Shown piece after piece: positions 22,805 to 32,811 of a stretch of DNA of 64,000 nucleotides. The DNA is from Acanthochlamys bracteata (taxonomy: Eukaryota; Streptophyta; Magnoliopsida; Pandanales; Velloziaceae). Location: assembly GCA_019914995.1 (NCBI GenBank), contig CM034138.1, positions 744,001 to 808,000 on the forward strand. Reading direction: 5' to 3'. The notes beneath the pieces were generated by a model. The model searched no databases and was not told the origin of the DNA. It saw only the letters and a program-made list of their open reading frames with translations. The translations under genes and the position numbers were made by a program. The stretch's first letter is position 1, and every line of letters starts with the position of its first letter.

Positions 22805-24635
22805 ACCTGATCAGCAATTACTCTTCACTCCTGAAATTACACAAAGTGATCGTTGCTGTTATGTTTTTTTACACGGATGTGAAGGAGTACATATTTTTCA
22901 TGGCTTATGCTTTTATATGGATGCAAGTCAAAAGCTAATAGAAACGTTGTTGATTATGTGTATAGTTCTCAGCTGACCATGCTGTTGGGATCAATTGAAC
23001 CATACAAAGCTAAGAGTTGGTATCTTCTGTAATGGTTACTTCACGTCTTTGTACACCGTTTATGCAGGGACCTAGTGTAACGGTTTCAAACATCGTATAA
23101 CTGCTGAGAATGAGAGGAGAGACTATAGCATTTCAGTGCGCTACCTTCGGCCGATGCAGAGCAGATGCATGAATGCATGCTGCAGTAATCATGCATCAGT
23201 TTGGTTCGGCTGGGGGGCAAGAAAGCAAAGATGCGTGCATGGATCGTGCAATGGGGGCCATAATTGCCATGGCTGGAGGAAGCAAGCCAAGGCATGGAGT
23301 TCTGCATAGAGAGACCGAGAAAGACAAAAGAACAGTTGGTTGTTAATTTTGCATATTCCAATAATCTGAAACTGAACAAGAGATCTTCTCACATGGATTG
23401 AAGATCTTCAAGTTTGGACCAGAAGGTCATGGTACGAAGAAGAAGAACCAACACAAGACAACGGCACTTGCCATTCCATGTGATGAGAAGAGTTATTATT
23501 TAGTTCATTGCTAGCTATGCTATCCTCTTAACTCACTTACTACCTGCACTCCCACATGCATTGCAATGCATTAACGAACACAATTTGATCTTCATCTTCT
23601 AGATGGTAATTAATGTGTTATGTGTAAGTTATACGACGGCGCCAACCGATTTGTCAAATAACTGCAACTGTAATCGGCTTGCAATCCGTATAATAAAAAC
23701 AAACCCTCTTCAACGAACTACGCATATATACTAAAAGATTGCTTCTATATATAGCTTTCCAGATCTTAATTCCAGTCAAATTAATCCTAAATAACCTCAC
23801 AGAACAGAATGTCAAATGCTTCTTATATTTTTTGTTGGGTTTTTTTTTTATTTTTTAGTTTCTTAGTTTATTTCTGTAACAACTAAGCGGGCAATGGTAG
23901 TTGTCATCATATGAAAGTAGATTAAAAATCATTCAACAATACAGCTGGAATCTCTACAAGAAAAATTCAAAACTCTTATAGCTTCTTTCATTAATGTTTC
24001 AATTCCTGCAAGTATATGATTATGTGTACGTTAACATCAGCTCAGAAACATTAGTGTTTTTAGTTGTTCCAGCAGTTTACCAGCAAGAAAATTAAGATCC
24101 TTATTATAGAGAAGCTATGTAACATAAGCTGCAACACACAAGAGATCTATAATCTACAAATGTAACAAATGTAACATTATTTGATTAAATTATGTATATT
24201 GTATATACTAGTGCTTAGACGACAAAATAAGCTATAAGCTTCTTCTAGTTAAGCCAGCAAAAATAAAACAAGCAAGCAAACCCATGTTCTGTTGTTTCCA
24301 CTTCAAGCCAAATTACAGCTGCACTGTGGACCCCACTTACAGTTCATTAACCCCCTCTTCTTAACTTAATAAGTCCAATCCGTCTCTATCTCTCCCCTTT
24401 TTTTCTCACCCTTTAATTCTGACACTTTTCATCCAACCACAATATGCCACGTACGTTTTCCTCGGGGCCCCATTAGAAAGACAGAAGATTATTAGCAGGT
24501 CTACATCTTGCGTCTTATAAACTTTCTTCAGTTGGTATTTTTCCACGGCTGGATTTCTAATGATCAACTGAAGAAGAAGAAGAAGAAGAAGAAGAAGAGT
24601 CATAACATATCTTCTAGGGAATCCATCGATCGAAC
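22805..24635. other. Spacer between the reductase remnant and the DUF1005 gene
   Basis: No gene is supported. The segment 23110-23340 is less AT-rich and contains several GCATGC/ATGCAT (RY-type) palindromes. The region 23640-24300 is AT-rich and unremarkable. The last 300 bases are CT-rich and likely the promoter and leader of the next gene. Confidence 0.4.
24570..24598 (+). repeat. (GAA)n microsatellite in the leader of the DUF1005 gene
   Basis: About nine to ten perfect GAA units end about 37 bases before the ATG. GAA/CTT tracts are common in plant leaders; length variation is likely. Confidence 0.9.
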
Positions 24636-26041
24636 ATGGATCCATGTCCATTCGTTCGACTGCTAGTTGAATCGCTAGCGCTGAAACTTCCTGCTATATC
24701 AAAACCTGCATCAGGATCAGGAGTTCATCCATCAACAACACCATGTTTCTGCGTTCTCCAACTCCAAGACTGCTCTAATTCTTCACCACAAACAACTCCG
24801 TTACCTCTAGCTTCTTCTTATACTTCAGGTCCTTGCGTTACTGCTGCTTCATCAGAGATCTCTCCTTCTCCACCTGTAGTCTTCAGTGTCGACTCAGCAG
24901 CGCTACAACGGTTATCAAACAAGCCGGCAACGTTAAGCGCAGCAGTACACGTAGGACGTACAGGAAGCACGTGTGGATTCAGTGCTGGAAGACTGTTGGG
25001 AAAAGTTCGTGTAAGTGTCGATCTTGTTCCGGCTAATGAACGTTCAGTTGTCGCGTTCAGCGGTTGGGTTGCTGTCGGCGGCGGAGCAAGGTTGCATCTT
25101 GTTGTTCGTGCTGAACCTGATCCAAGATTTGTGTTTCAGTTTGGAGGTGAACCTGAGTGTAGTCCTGTTGTGTATCAGATCCAAGGTGGCGTTCGTCAAC
25201 CGGTTTTCAGCTGCCGCTTCTCTGCTGAACGCAGGCGTACAACAAGATCCAGGTCAGTATTACTCATTCATATTTCATTATTATTCTTTTGGTCTCAGTT
25301 TAATTTGTTAAGGACTGAACGAGAAATCCTCGAACTAATTATTAGCTAATATTTTTCAGGTCAATGCCAACGGATCATTCATCGACGAGCAGTATGATCA
25401 AAAGTTGGTTGAGCTCGTTAAGCGGCAACGGTGACCGGAGTCGCTCCAAGTCTAAAGAACGTAAAGGCTGGATGGTAACAATTCACGATCTCTGTGGCTC
25501 TCCGGTAGCAGCAGCTTCCATGGTTACACCTTTTGTTCCTTCGCCGGGTTCTGACCGTGTTTCACGGTCTAACCCCGGAGCGTGGCTTATTCTCCGGCCA
25601 ACTGGGGTTTCTTCAAGCAGCTGGAAACCATGGGGACGTCTCGAAGCATGGCGGGAACGAAGCCCGATAGACGCACTAGGTTATCGTTTCGAACTTGTCG
25701 CTGATGATTTGCCAGGAAGTTCTATCGGACCTATAGCTGAATCATCGATTAGTGCGAGAAAAGGCGGGCAGTTCTTGATAGACCCAAGTGCGGCAGGTGA
25801 GGCTGTGTCGCGATCGTGGCCGTCAGTTGGTGGATTTGTTATGGCATCCACGGTGGAAGGAGAGGGAAAATTGAGCAAGCCGACGGTGCAGGTCGGCGTG
25901 CAACACGTATCGTGCATGGCAGATGTCGCGCTCTTCGTTGCGCTCGCTGCCGCCGTTGATCTTAGCGTCGACGCTTGCCAATTGTTCTCGCATAAGCTAC
26001 GAAAGGAACTATGCCAAGTTCCTCAAGATTATATCTCGTAG
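24636..26041 (+). CDS. DUF1005 family protein
   Basis: A plant-specific protein of unknown biochemical function; some databases label members formin-like, which the sequence does not support. Two exons, 24636-25252 and 25360-26041, give 432 residues. The diagnostic N-terminus MDPCPFVRLLVESLALKLP is present, followed by the Cys-containing PCFCVLQL block, then TCGFSAGRLLGKVRVSVDL, and AEPDPRFVFQFGGEPECSP with QIQGGVRQPVFSCRFS, all hallmarks of the family. The second exon carries KERKGWMVTIHDLCGSPVAA, NPGAWLILRP and WGRLEAWRER, and ends in a region rich in Ala/Val with VSCMADVALFVALAAAVDLS. No signal peptide or clear membrane span is visible. The splice (AG/GTCAGT to TTTTTCAG) keeps the frame and joins the RSR and SMP parts. 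Family assignment is secure; function unknown. Confidence 0.93.
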
Positions 26042-26830
26042 CAAAGAGTTTTCTCCTACGATGATGACCGGCCCGCGTCGATACCCTCTTGCTGTTTTCT
26101 GATGAATTCTGTGTCTCCATGCTGTCGCCAATCGGTTTGAGTATGAAAGAAGGAAATTGGTTTAGTCTCATATTGTTTTACTTCAGTTTTTTGTTAATTT
26201 AATTTCCTTCAGTCTCATATTTTATCGGTTTGAGCTTATTGATTCATTTGTTTGTAATGCTTGCCTCAGGTTTGTATAGATTAAGATTAGTTAACTGCTG
26301 CTCTGTAGTTGTGATCATGTCTATACACCTTTGAGGAATGAAATCTCCTATTTCATTTTTTTGTTTATTATAATAAGTTTCTTTTCTTTTTGGATGCCTG
26401 ATATAGTCACTAAATAGCTTCGACTCTTTTCCTCACTGGTCCAGGTTGATTCATTCGCAATATACCTGCACAGCAAAATGGTAGTAATATCAGTATAGGA
26501 TATCTCTCTTTATGATGAGAGCGTTCATAAAAACAAAAAAGAATATGCACAATAGCTATAGAGAGGTAACTTGGTGAATGAAGACGGTACAGCAACGGTC
26601 ACTGAAGAGAATATACATCACAAGCTCCGTAAAAATACAGCAATAAATTCGAATGTATAAATTCTTAACTACTGAAGTACTGAGAGGAAGAAATGGTTTC
26701 TAGAGAAAGCATCTCTTTACTGTAACTAAACTATAGAGAGGAAGAAAGGGCTTCTACAGAAAGCAGCTCTTTCCTTGGTGAATCTAAAGAAAAGGACAAC
26801 ATTGTGAAATATTAAGTGGACTGTCCTCGG
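26042..26830. other. DUF1005 3' flank with a small tandem duplication
   Basis: The first 300 bases are probably the 3' untranslated region. A minus-strand acceptor-like site followed by a short frame ending MNQPGPVRKRVEAI (26410-26451) might be a terminal exon of the unrecognised minus-strand gene, but this is speculative. Two similar ~41-bp units, GAGAGGAAGAAA then CTCTTT, lie at about 26682-26722 and 26736-26776. Confidence 0.4.
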
Positions 26831-26840
26831 AGGACTAAAA

Positions 26841-27700
26841 ATGCATGTGCCAAAACCCTGGATAGCCTCCATATTTCATGTTGTACAAATTTACCATGAC
26901 TCAGAAGTGTTTGAACTCTTGGGCCTTCTCAATGGCATCATCTATCCCTGGGGAAGCCCTTCAATCCATAATCATTACGAGTCCTCAGTCCATAGATCTG
27001 AGAGAGAGGTAACTTTTTGTTAGGCACAAGAATCTAAAGTCATAATTTTTGTGACAATGTCCTTCAGAATTAACTTGCTTAACTTCTTACATCCAGAACG
27101 ACTTGCCAAATGCTTGTACCATGGCCTCCCAGAAAGTCCTTTGCTGTCTGTTAAACCTATTATTTAGCTCGCTAACTTTTAGCTGGTCTTTCCCACATTG
27201 AAGTGTCCAGGATTTTCTTTCCAATACCTGGAATAGTAGTTAAACTTTCATCATATGACAGAATTGATCATGAATTCCTGAAAAGTAACTGAACGGTGGA
27301 AAATACCTTCTTCTGTTTCTCTATTATTGACGCTAGCATCTGAAGTTCCTCCATGGATGTGGCAAGAGGATAAAGCTGACAGACCTCTCCATCAACTCAT
27401 CTTCAAGATTATTGGTGCTTTGCTACTTCCAAAAGAAAGAAAGACAAAAAAGAACTCCGTGAAAATGTCTTTCATTTGAGATTGTGCTTGTATATATAAC
27501 AGTTTTAGATTGCCATTAGCAGTATCTAACAAAAGAGAACTGATTGCTTTGATAGATGGAACTAGTTACATCAGATGCAAATGCATGAATCTGTTACCTT
27601 TAACTTGAAAAGAAAAACACACCTTAAGCTCAGAAGCATATGAAAGATACCGAAAGGCAAGAATTCTTCATCTGCAATTTTAAGAACAAGTAATCCCCAA
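26841..27700 (-). other. Candidate minus-strand gene or gene remnant, not recognised
   Basis: Two internal exons are well supported on the minus strand. One is 27307-27375 (23 codons, LYPLATSMEELQMLASIIEK then QKK), bordered by TGTCAG and GTATTT. The other is 27091-27227 (45 codons plus two bases, VLERKSWTLQCGKDQLKVSE, then a run including RFNRQQRTFWEAMVQAFGKS), bordered by TTCCAG and GTAAGA. Both are in the same phase, and a preceding segment ending AFRYLSYASELK at a GT donor (27623) also ends in phase 0. The peptide is polar, Glu/Lys/Gln-rich and probably helical, perhaps coiled-coil. A possible last exon reads GIDDAIEKAQEFKHF then stop (about 26897), but its phase does not fit the 27091 donor. 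The phase break and the lack of a clear start suggest a remnant or a gene I have mis-modelled. Function unknown. Confidence 0.4.
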
Positions 27701-28254
27701 ATACTTGCCACTAGAAGAAGAAACAAGCCGACCATGTTAGGATAAAAATGTATAGCTATGCTTATGCAGAGACCATCCAACAACATTAAGAAGCAAGAAA
27801 AGAAGCATCCTCATAGTAAAGTTGAATATGAGAATTGGTCGTAAGAACAAACAATGCATACCGACAGGAATCCTCTACAGGCACCTACTATGTATACATA
27901 GATTGTACAAACCATCAACTTACCAGAGAAAAGCAAAAGAAATATAGAATACAGTGAAGTTGAATTATAGCAACAGGCCAACAAAAAAAAAGGAATCCTC
28001 AAACTTGATAAAGAGGGTATGCTGCAGCAAATAAAGAGTTACTAGAATGTGTTTGTAGGAGTCCAAGACATATTCTATGAGGTCTTCAGGATTAAAAATT
28101 GTTCCAACAATGTAGGGGATAGAAACAACCACATTTACAACATGTAAAAAAACTATTGTGTATGAGGAAAGGTATGTACCAAAACCGTAGGCAAGTTCAA
28201 CTGAAGGAACACCAACATGCTGAACAAAAGCAGCACCAATCTGCTGAACACATG

Positions 28255-28635
28255 AGGCCAGGGCCGGCCCAACCCGCCGGGGCTAAATCAACACATTTTT
28301 ATGACCCTGGCTCGACATGTTTTATTCATTTTATTATTTATTTGATATAATAAATAAATAATATAAATTTAAAATAATTTTTTTAAAATTATTATTAAGA
28401 TAAAAATGATAATATATTTTATTTTAAAAAAATATTTATTATTAGAAGTTGATATAGTTAACTGACACTATTGATCAAATTAATGTATCGTCATAATTCG
28501 TCAACACACACAGTACCAGATGGACGGGCCACTTGGTGGGCCGATAATATCGGCTCGATACTGCATGTTAGATTGAATCGGAAAGGTCCGATCATATTAC
28601 TGTTCATAGACTGAGTGGGCCAAGTCCCGAGTTAA
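28255..28635. other. GC-rich motif pair flanking an AT-rich stretch; possible DNA-transposon remnant
   Basis: CCAGGGCCGGCCCAACCCGC at about 28258 and further GGGCC-containing sequence at 28525-28622 (GACGGGCC, GGTGGGCCG, GAGTGGGCC) bracket an AT-rich interior. CAGGGCCGGC-type ends are typical of some plant hAT elements. I could not match a right-hand terminal inverted repeat or a target duplication, so this is only a suggestion. Confidence 0.25.
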
Positions 28636-28660
28636 CGCTAAAAGCAATTATAAGAAATTA

Positions 28661-30010
28661 TCATAAGAGGTCCTCTATCTTTAACATTATTACCTTTAGC
28701 GTTAAAAATGGTCCATAAATTCTAATAATGTTATAGCAGTATGCATTTGCAAAACAGGCATTTTATTTTTCAACAATTACTTCTATAATTTAGGGGTCTC
28801 CAAACTCTAATGATACTGCTAGTTGTACGGATATGCAACGCATTGATATTTTCATTGCACAATAGGCTCCTTAATTTCCTGTTTTCAAAGGTCCCATATA
28901 TTGTAATAGAATAGTATGCTGATCTAGTATGAAAATACTTCAATAAACCAATTTGCAATATAAGTCCATAACCTTAGTACTATTTTATCATCATAGGTCC
29001 TCTATTTCTATATTATCATCATTAGCGCTAAATGGTCCATAAATTTTAGTAATGTTATTAGAGTATGCATTCACATAATAGGCAATTTATTTTCAATTAT
29101 CACTTCTATTCATAACATTTTTAGAATTTATGGACCATTTAAAGCTAAAGGTGATAATGTTAAAAATACAGGACCTCTTACGATAATCTTACTAATCTTT
29201 TGGATCTATTTTGCATATTTTTTTATTTAAGTATTTTCATATTAGTTCACTATACATTCTAATAACAATGTATGGCCTCCTCAATGTTAAAAGTACAAAA
29301 GAAAATTAGGGTACCTATTTTGCGACGTGATATCGGATATTTGCATATCCGTGTAACTAATAGAATAATTAGAATTTGGAGAACCCTAAACGTTAGAACT
29401 GATAATTGAGAAACAAATGGCCTTTATTGCAAAGGCGTTGTAATATAACATTATTAGAATCGATGAACCATTTAACGCTACAGGTGATAATATAAAATAG
29501 AGGAACTGTATGAGAAAATAATATTACTAAGGCTCTGTGATTATATTGAAAACTTTTTATTATGTTCATACTAGTTCACAATATGATTTAATTACAACAA
29601 AGGTACCCTTAATTTAAAAATTGAAAATAGAAAGTTTAGCCTTTAAGGGCCTATTTTGCGATGGAAATAACAGTGATTTGCATATCCAGCCACTAATAAT
29701 AGCATTAGCGTTTGAAGACCCCTAAATGATAGAAGTGATAATTTAATAATAAACATATTGGAATATTGCCAATGCATACTACTAATAACATTAATAAGAT
29801 ATAGGTCCAGAATCTTAATAAGATTATTGGTCATCATAGGTCCTCTATGTATCTATTATCACTTTTAGCGTTAAAGATTCCATAAATTCTAATCATTTTG
29901 TTAGTAGGTTTAATTTGCAAAACCTACCGAAAGATGGGTCAAATAGTTTTCTAGTTTCACTATTATCGTTTAGGGGTCTAAAGGCTAAACATTTGAGTAG
30001 CACTATTAGT
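28661..30010. repeat. Cluster of a ~330-bp non-coding repeat in direct and inverted orientation
   Basis: The unit contains, in order, AGGTCCTCTAT, TTAGCGTTAAA, GGTCCATAAATTCTAAT, AGTATGCATT, TTTAGGGGTCT, CGGATATGCAA, GAAAATACTT. Forward copies: about 28661-28985 (full), 28986-29110 (partial), 29830-30010 (partial). Reverse copies: 29111-29194 (partial), 29195-29530 (full), 29531-29815 (nearly full). Reverse copies are recognised by ATTTATGGACCATTTAAAGC, TTTGCATATCCG and GTATTTTCATATTAGTTCAC. Copies differ by many substitutions and small indels. No copy has a long reading frame. The forward/reverse arrangement makes a large imperfect palindrome centred near 29110. It could be a local satellite or a foldback-type DNA element; I cannot name a family. 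Confidence 0.85.
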
Positions 30011-30184
30011 AGCATGCAAATGAACAAACAAGATAATTGCATTAATTGTGCTTCGTATAGGATATAAATATAAGCTAGATTTTTTATCAAAATAAAATAA
30101 AAACATTTTATTAATAAAAAGATATAGTTCATAAATATCCTCATACATTTCTCTATATCAACCAAAGCAAATAAAATAGTTTAG

Positions 30185-30412
30185 AATAGTTGGTATTTTA
30201 TTTAAAAATAATAATTTTTTAATTTTTAAGTTCATATTTTTTTAATAAAATTTTATTTTTTTATAAAATTCATTTAAAAATTTAAAAAATATAATAAATT
30301 TTTTTACGTAGTAATATTTTACTATTACTTACTTTTTATTTTTTAAAATAAAATAAACATATTTTTTATTTAAAATTTCTTTTTAAAAATTTACTTCCAA
30401 ATGCTCTCAGAA
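30185..30412. repeat. AT-rich MITE-like block, possible family B copy
   Basis: The right end read in reverse (GAGAGCATTTGGAAGTAAAT then TTTTAAAAAG) resembles the ends of the family B copies. The interior is too AT-rich to align with certainty by eye. Confidence 0.35.
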
Positions 30413-31148
30413 TGTGCAGCACCGAAGCAAGGAACAAATCACCATACATGCATAAAAGAAAGAAAGAACGGTTGATAGTGCACAAGTTAAACGTGCATGG
30501 TTTTGCGCTAGCTACCTCTATACATTATACAACAAACCCTTGCTATATAATCATACATGATTTTAATTCCAGAATTGTGAAATATTTTCGGTGAAATTTT
30601 TCATTTCATTTTAATTTTTGTTTTCTAATAAATTTTATACAGTATTTTAAAATTTTAAAAAAATTAAAAATATATGTGTGTTGTATCTCATAAATTTTGA
30701 TGTATAAGTTTTTATTTTTAGATAAGAAATTAAATTTATATTCAAAAAATTTTGTATAAACTTTTCTAAAAAGCACTCATAGAATATTTTTCATATGATG
30801 AAATTATTGGAGCAACCTTTGTTTCTTCAAAGTGTTCCGTTCAATCATGCATGCAAATTGTACTTTTATCTCTTTTCCTTACACAACTCTCCTCTTTACT
30901 TATCACGTACATTGATAATTATTGATTTATCATCAACAACCGCTTGGCGGTCGCTGCTTGTCAGAAGAAAGAAAAGAAGAAAAAAACAACAACTCTCTTT
31001 CCACTTTCCAGCCGTCTCTGCGTGTGTTTAATTGCTTTTCTTCTATCTAACCATCTATCTATCGATCACTCTCAGAAAATAAACCAATATAATCTCGAAA
31101 ATTTTGAAGTGCTCCATCAATCCATTCATTCATGAAAATTTTTGTAAA

Positions 31149-31173
31149 TATCTATCTATCTATCTATCTGTCT
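31149..31173. repeat. (ATCT)n microsatellite
   Basis: About six tetranucleotide units, the last with one substitution; a shorter related run, CTATCTATCGATC, lies just upstream near 31052. Confidence 0.9.
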
Positions 31174-31207
31174 ATGATAATCCAACTAACTCACCGATCA
31201 ATGAAAT

Positions 31208-31230
31208 GCATTCATTCATTCATTCATTTA
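31208..31230. repeat. (ATTC)n microsatellite
   Basis: About five perfect units of CATT/ATTC, 35 bases after the (ATCT)n tract. Confidence 0.9.
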
Positions 31231-32811
31231 AGTAACTTTTGTCAAATCTTAGATGATTAATTCCCATTCATCATTGATTTCTAACTTCTTTTTTTTTCCT
31301 TTGCGAGTTTCTCACGCATCGTCCATCGATCATTGATGTATTGAAACCAGACACACCGACAATATTGGCTAATTGCAGTTTAAATTTTTAAGGAAGACGA
31401 CAAGATATGCATGCATTAAATTTCATGCCATTCATTATATTTCAATTGACTCTACTGCATGTAGACGTACGTACTTCGCTTCATTTCTTTGCATTCTCAG
31501 CCATTGCAGCTTGCGTATACGTATACATTTTATGTCTTATATATCAGATATTTTTGTTTTGGTAATATATAGTTTTTGTAGTAATACAAATTAGTAGGAG
31601 GAAGATATGATATAAAAATGCGATTGGTATGTTTTCAGAATATATAAATAACTTTTGCTTCAAGAAATTAAGTAATCAACAAAAATCAATGCAGATAATT
31701 ATAAAAAGTTGATAACTTTCAGTTTGCAAATCTATATATGAATATGCACATCATCAGAGTTAATATTATAAAGCAAAGTTAGTTAGATCTTCATTCATTT
31801 CCTTTCACTGTTAACATTTATGTTTTTTGCGTTTATTCATCAACGATCGATCCAAATAAGTACGTGGTCCTTGAAATTCTTTAATTCTTAATTTAACATA
31901 CATCGCGAATATATATACGCTGTTTGATCGCGATTGCAATTTTTTTGGCCTTACAGAGTTTCAAAAGTCAGCAGCAACCATTTCGTTCCATTACTCACTT
32001 AAAAACTTTCTTAGCTGGCTTTTGTTGGTAAATCAATCACTGCTTATCTTAGAGTGTATGAATGAATGATGAACGAACCAAATACCTCTTATTTCGAGGC
32101 CATTCATTAAATCATTATCAAGAGCTTGCTCACTCACGCACTGAATCCATGCATTATGCTGAAAACGACGCGAGCTTGCAGAGCAGACGAATAATATAAT
32201 AGAACAAGTGACGTATTCGCCGTGCAGCAAATAGTTCATTTTGAAGCAAGTTGATAAGGTTTCAATGAGCCACTGCATTTTTTTGTTGATTGTTTTCTTG
32301 TTGTGCAACACTGTTTTCCGGTGATGTTGCCCATATGCTTCTTGTTCTTTTATGACCAAAATCAATTATAGACAAAGATATACTAATATACAAATTTTTT
32401 TTTCTTCTCTCTCTCTTTGAAGTGCACTATCTGTTGTGTTGCTGATGTTGAGAAAATTTGAATCCTTGTGCAATTTGCAGTATCACTTTAATCATTGCAC
32501 ATGACAAATTAATGCTTGAAACTATAGATACATATTTGATTTAATTTATACATGAAAAAAAGTAGTATAATATATGAAGAATTTTTCAACTCAAGTAAGC
32601 TAACTTCAGTGATATATATATATATATATGGAGATGAGCAGAGTAAGATTCAAACAAAGCATGTTCTTCTACAAAAAGATAAATTAGATAGATAAAAGAG
32701 ATTCCATTTCAAGAAAACTCTTCTGTAGATCCTCTCACAAATTTAATCTTAACATAAAAAATCAAAAACTTTACAAAAAAATTATCAAAGAATGTCCATA
32801 ACTTTCTGAAG

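Larger units (their letters stand above)
30413..32811. other. AT-rich spacer with microsatellites
   Basis: No gene is supported; short frames at 30412-30594, 31373-31594 and 32033-32365 (-) lack recognisable products. Simple repeats are dense: (ATCT)n at 31149-31173, (ATTC)n at 31208-31230, (TA)n at 32612-32629. The last part before 32812 is the 3' flank of the MATE gene. Confidence 0.5.

Noticed and set aside
23086-23392. Overlapping minus-strand frames of 97 and 67 codons
   Set aside because: Cys- and Ser-rich products with no family resemblance; the DNA is full of ATGCAT-type palindromes that create open frames by chance.
28661-30010. Possibility that the regularly spaced repeats are a CRISPR array
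   Set aside because: Units are ~330 bp, diverged and in both orientations, and the genome is a plant nuclear genome.
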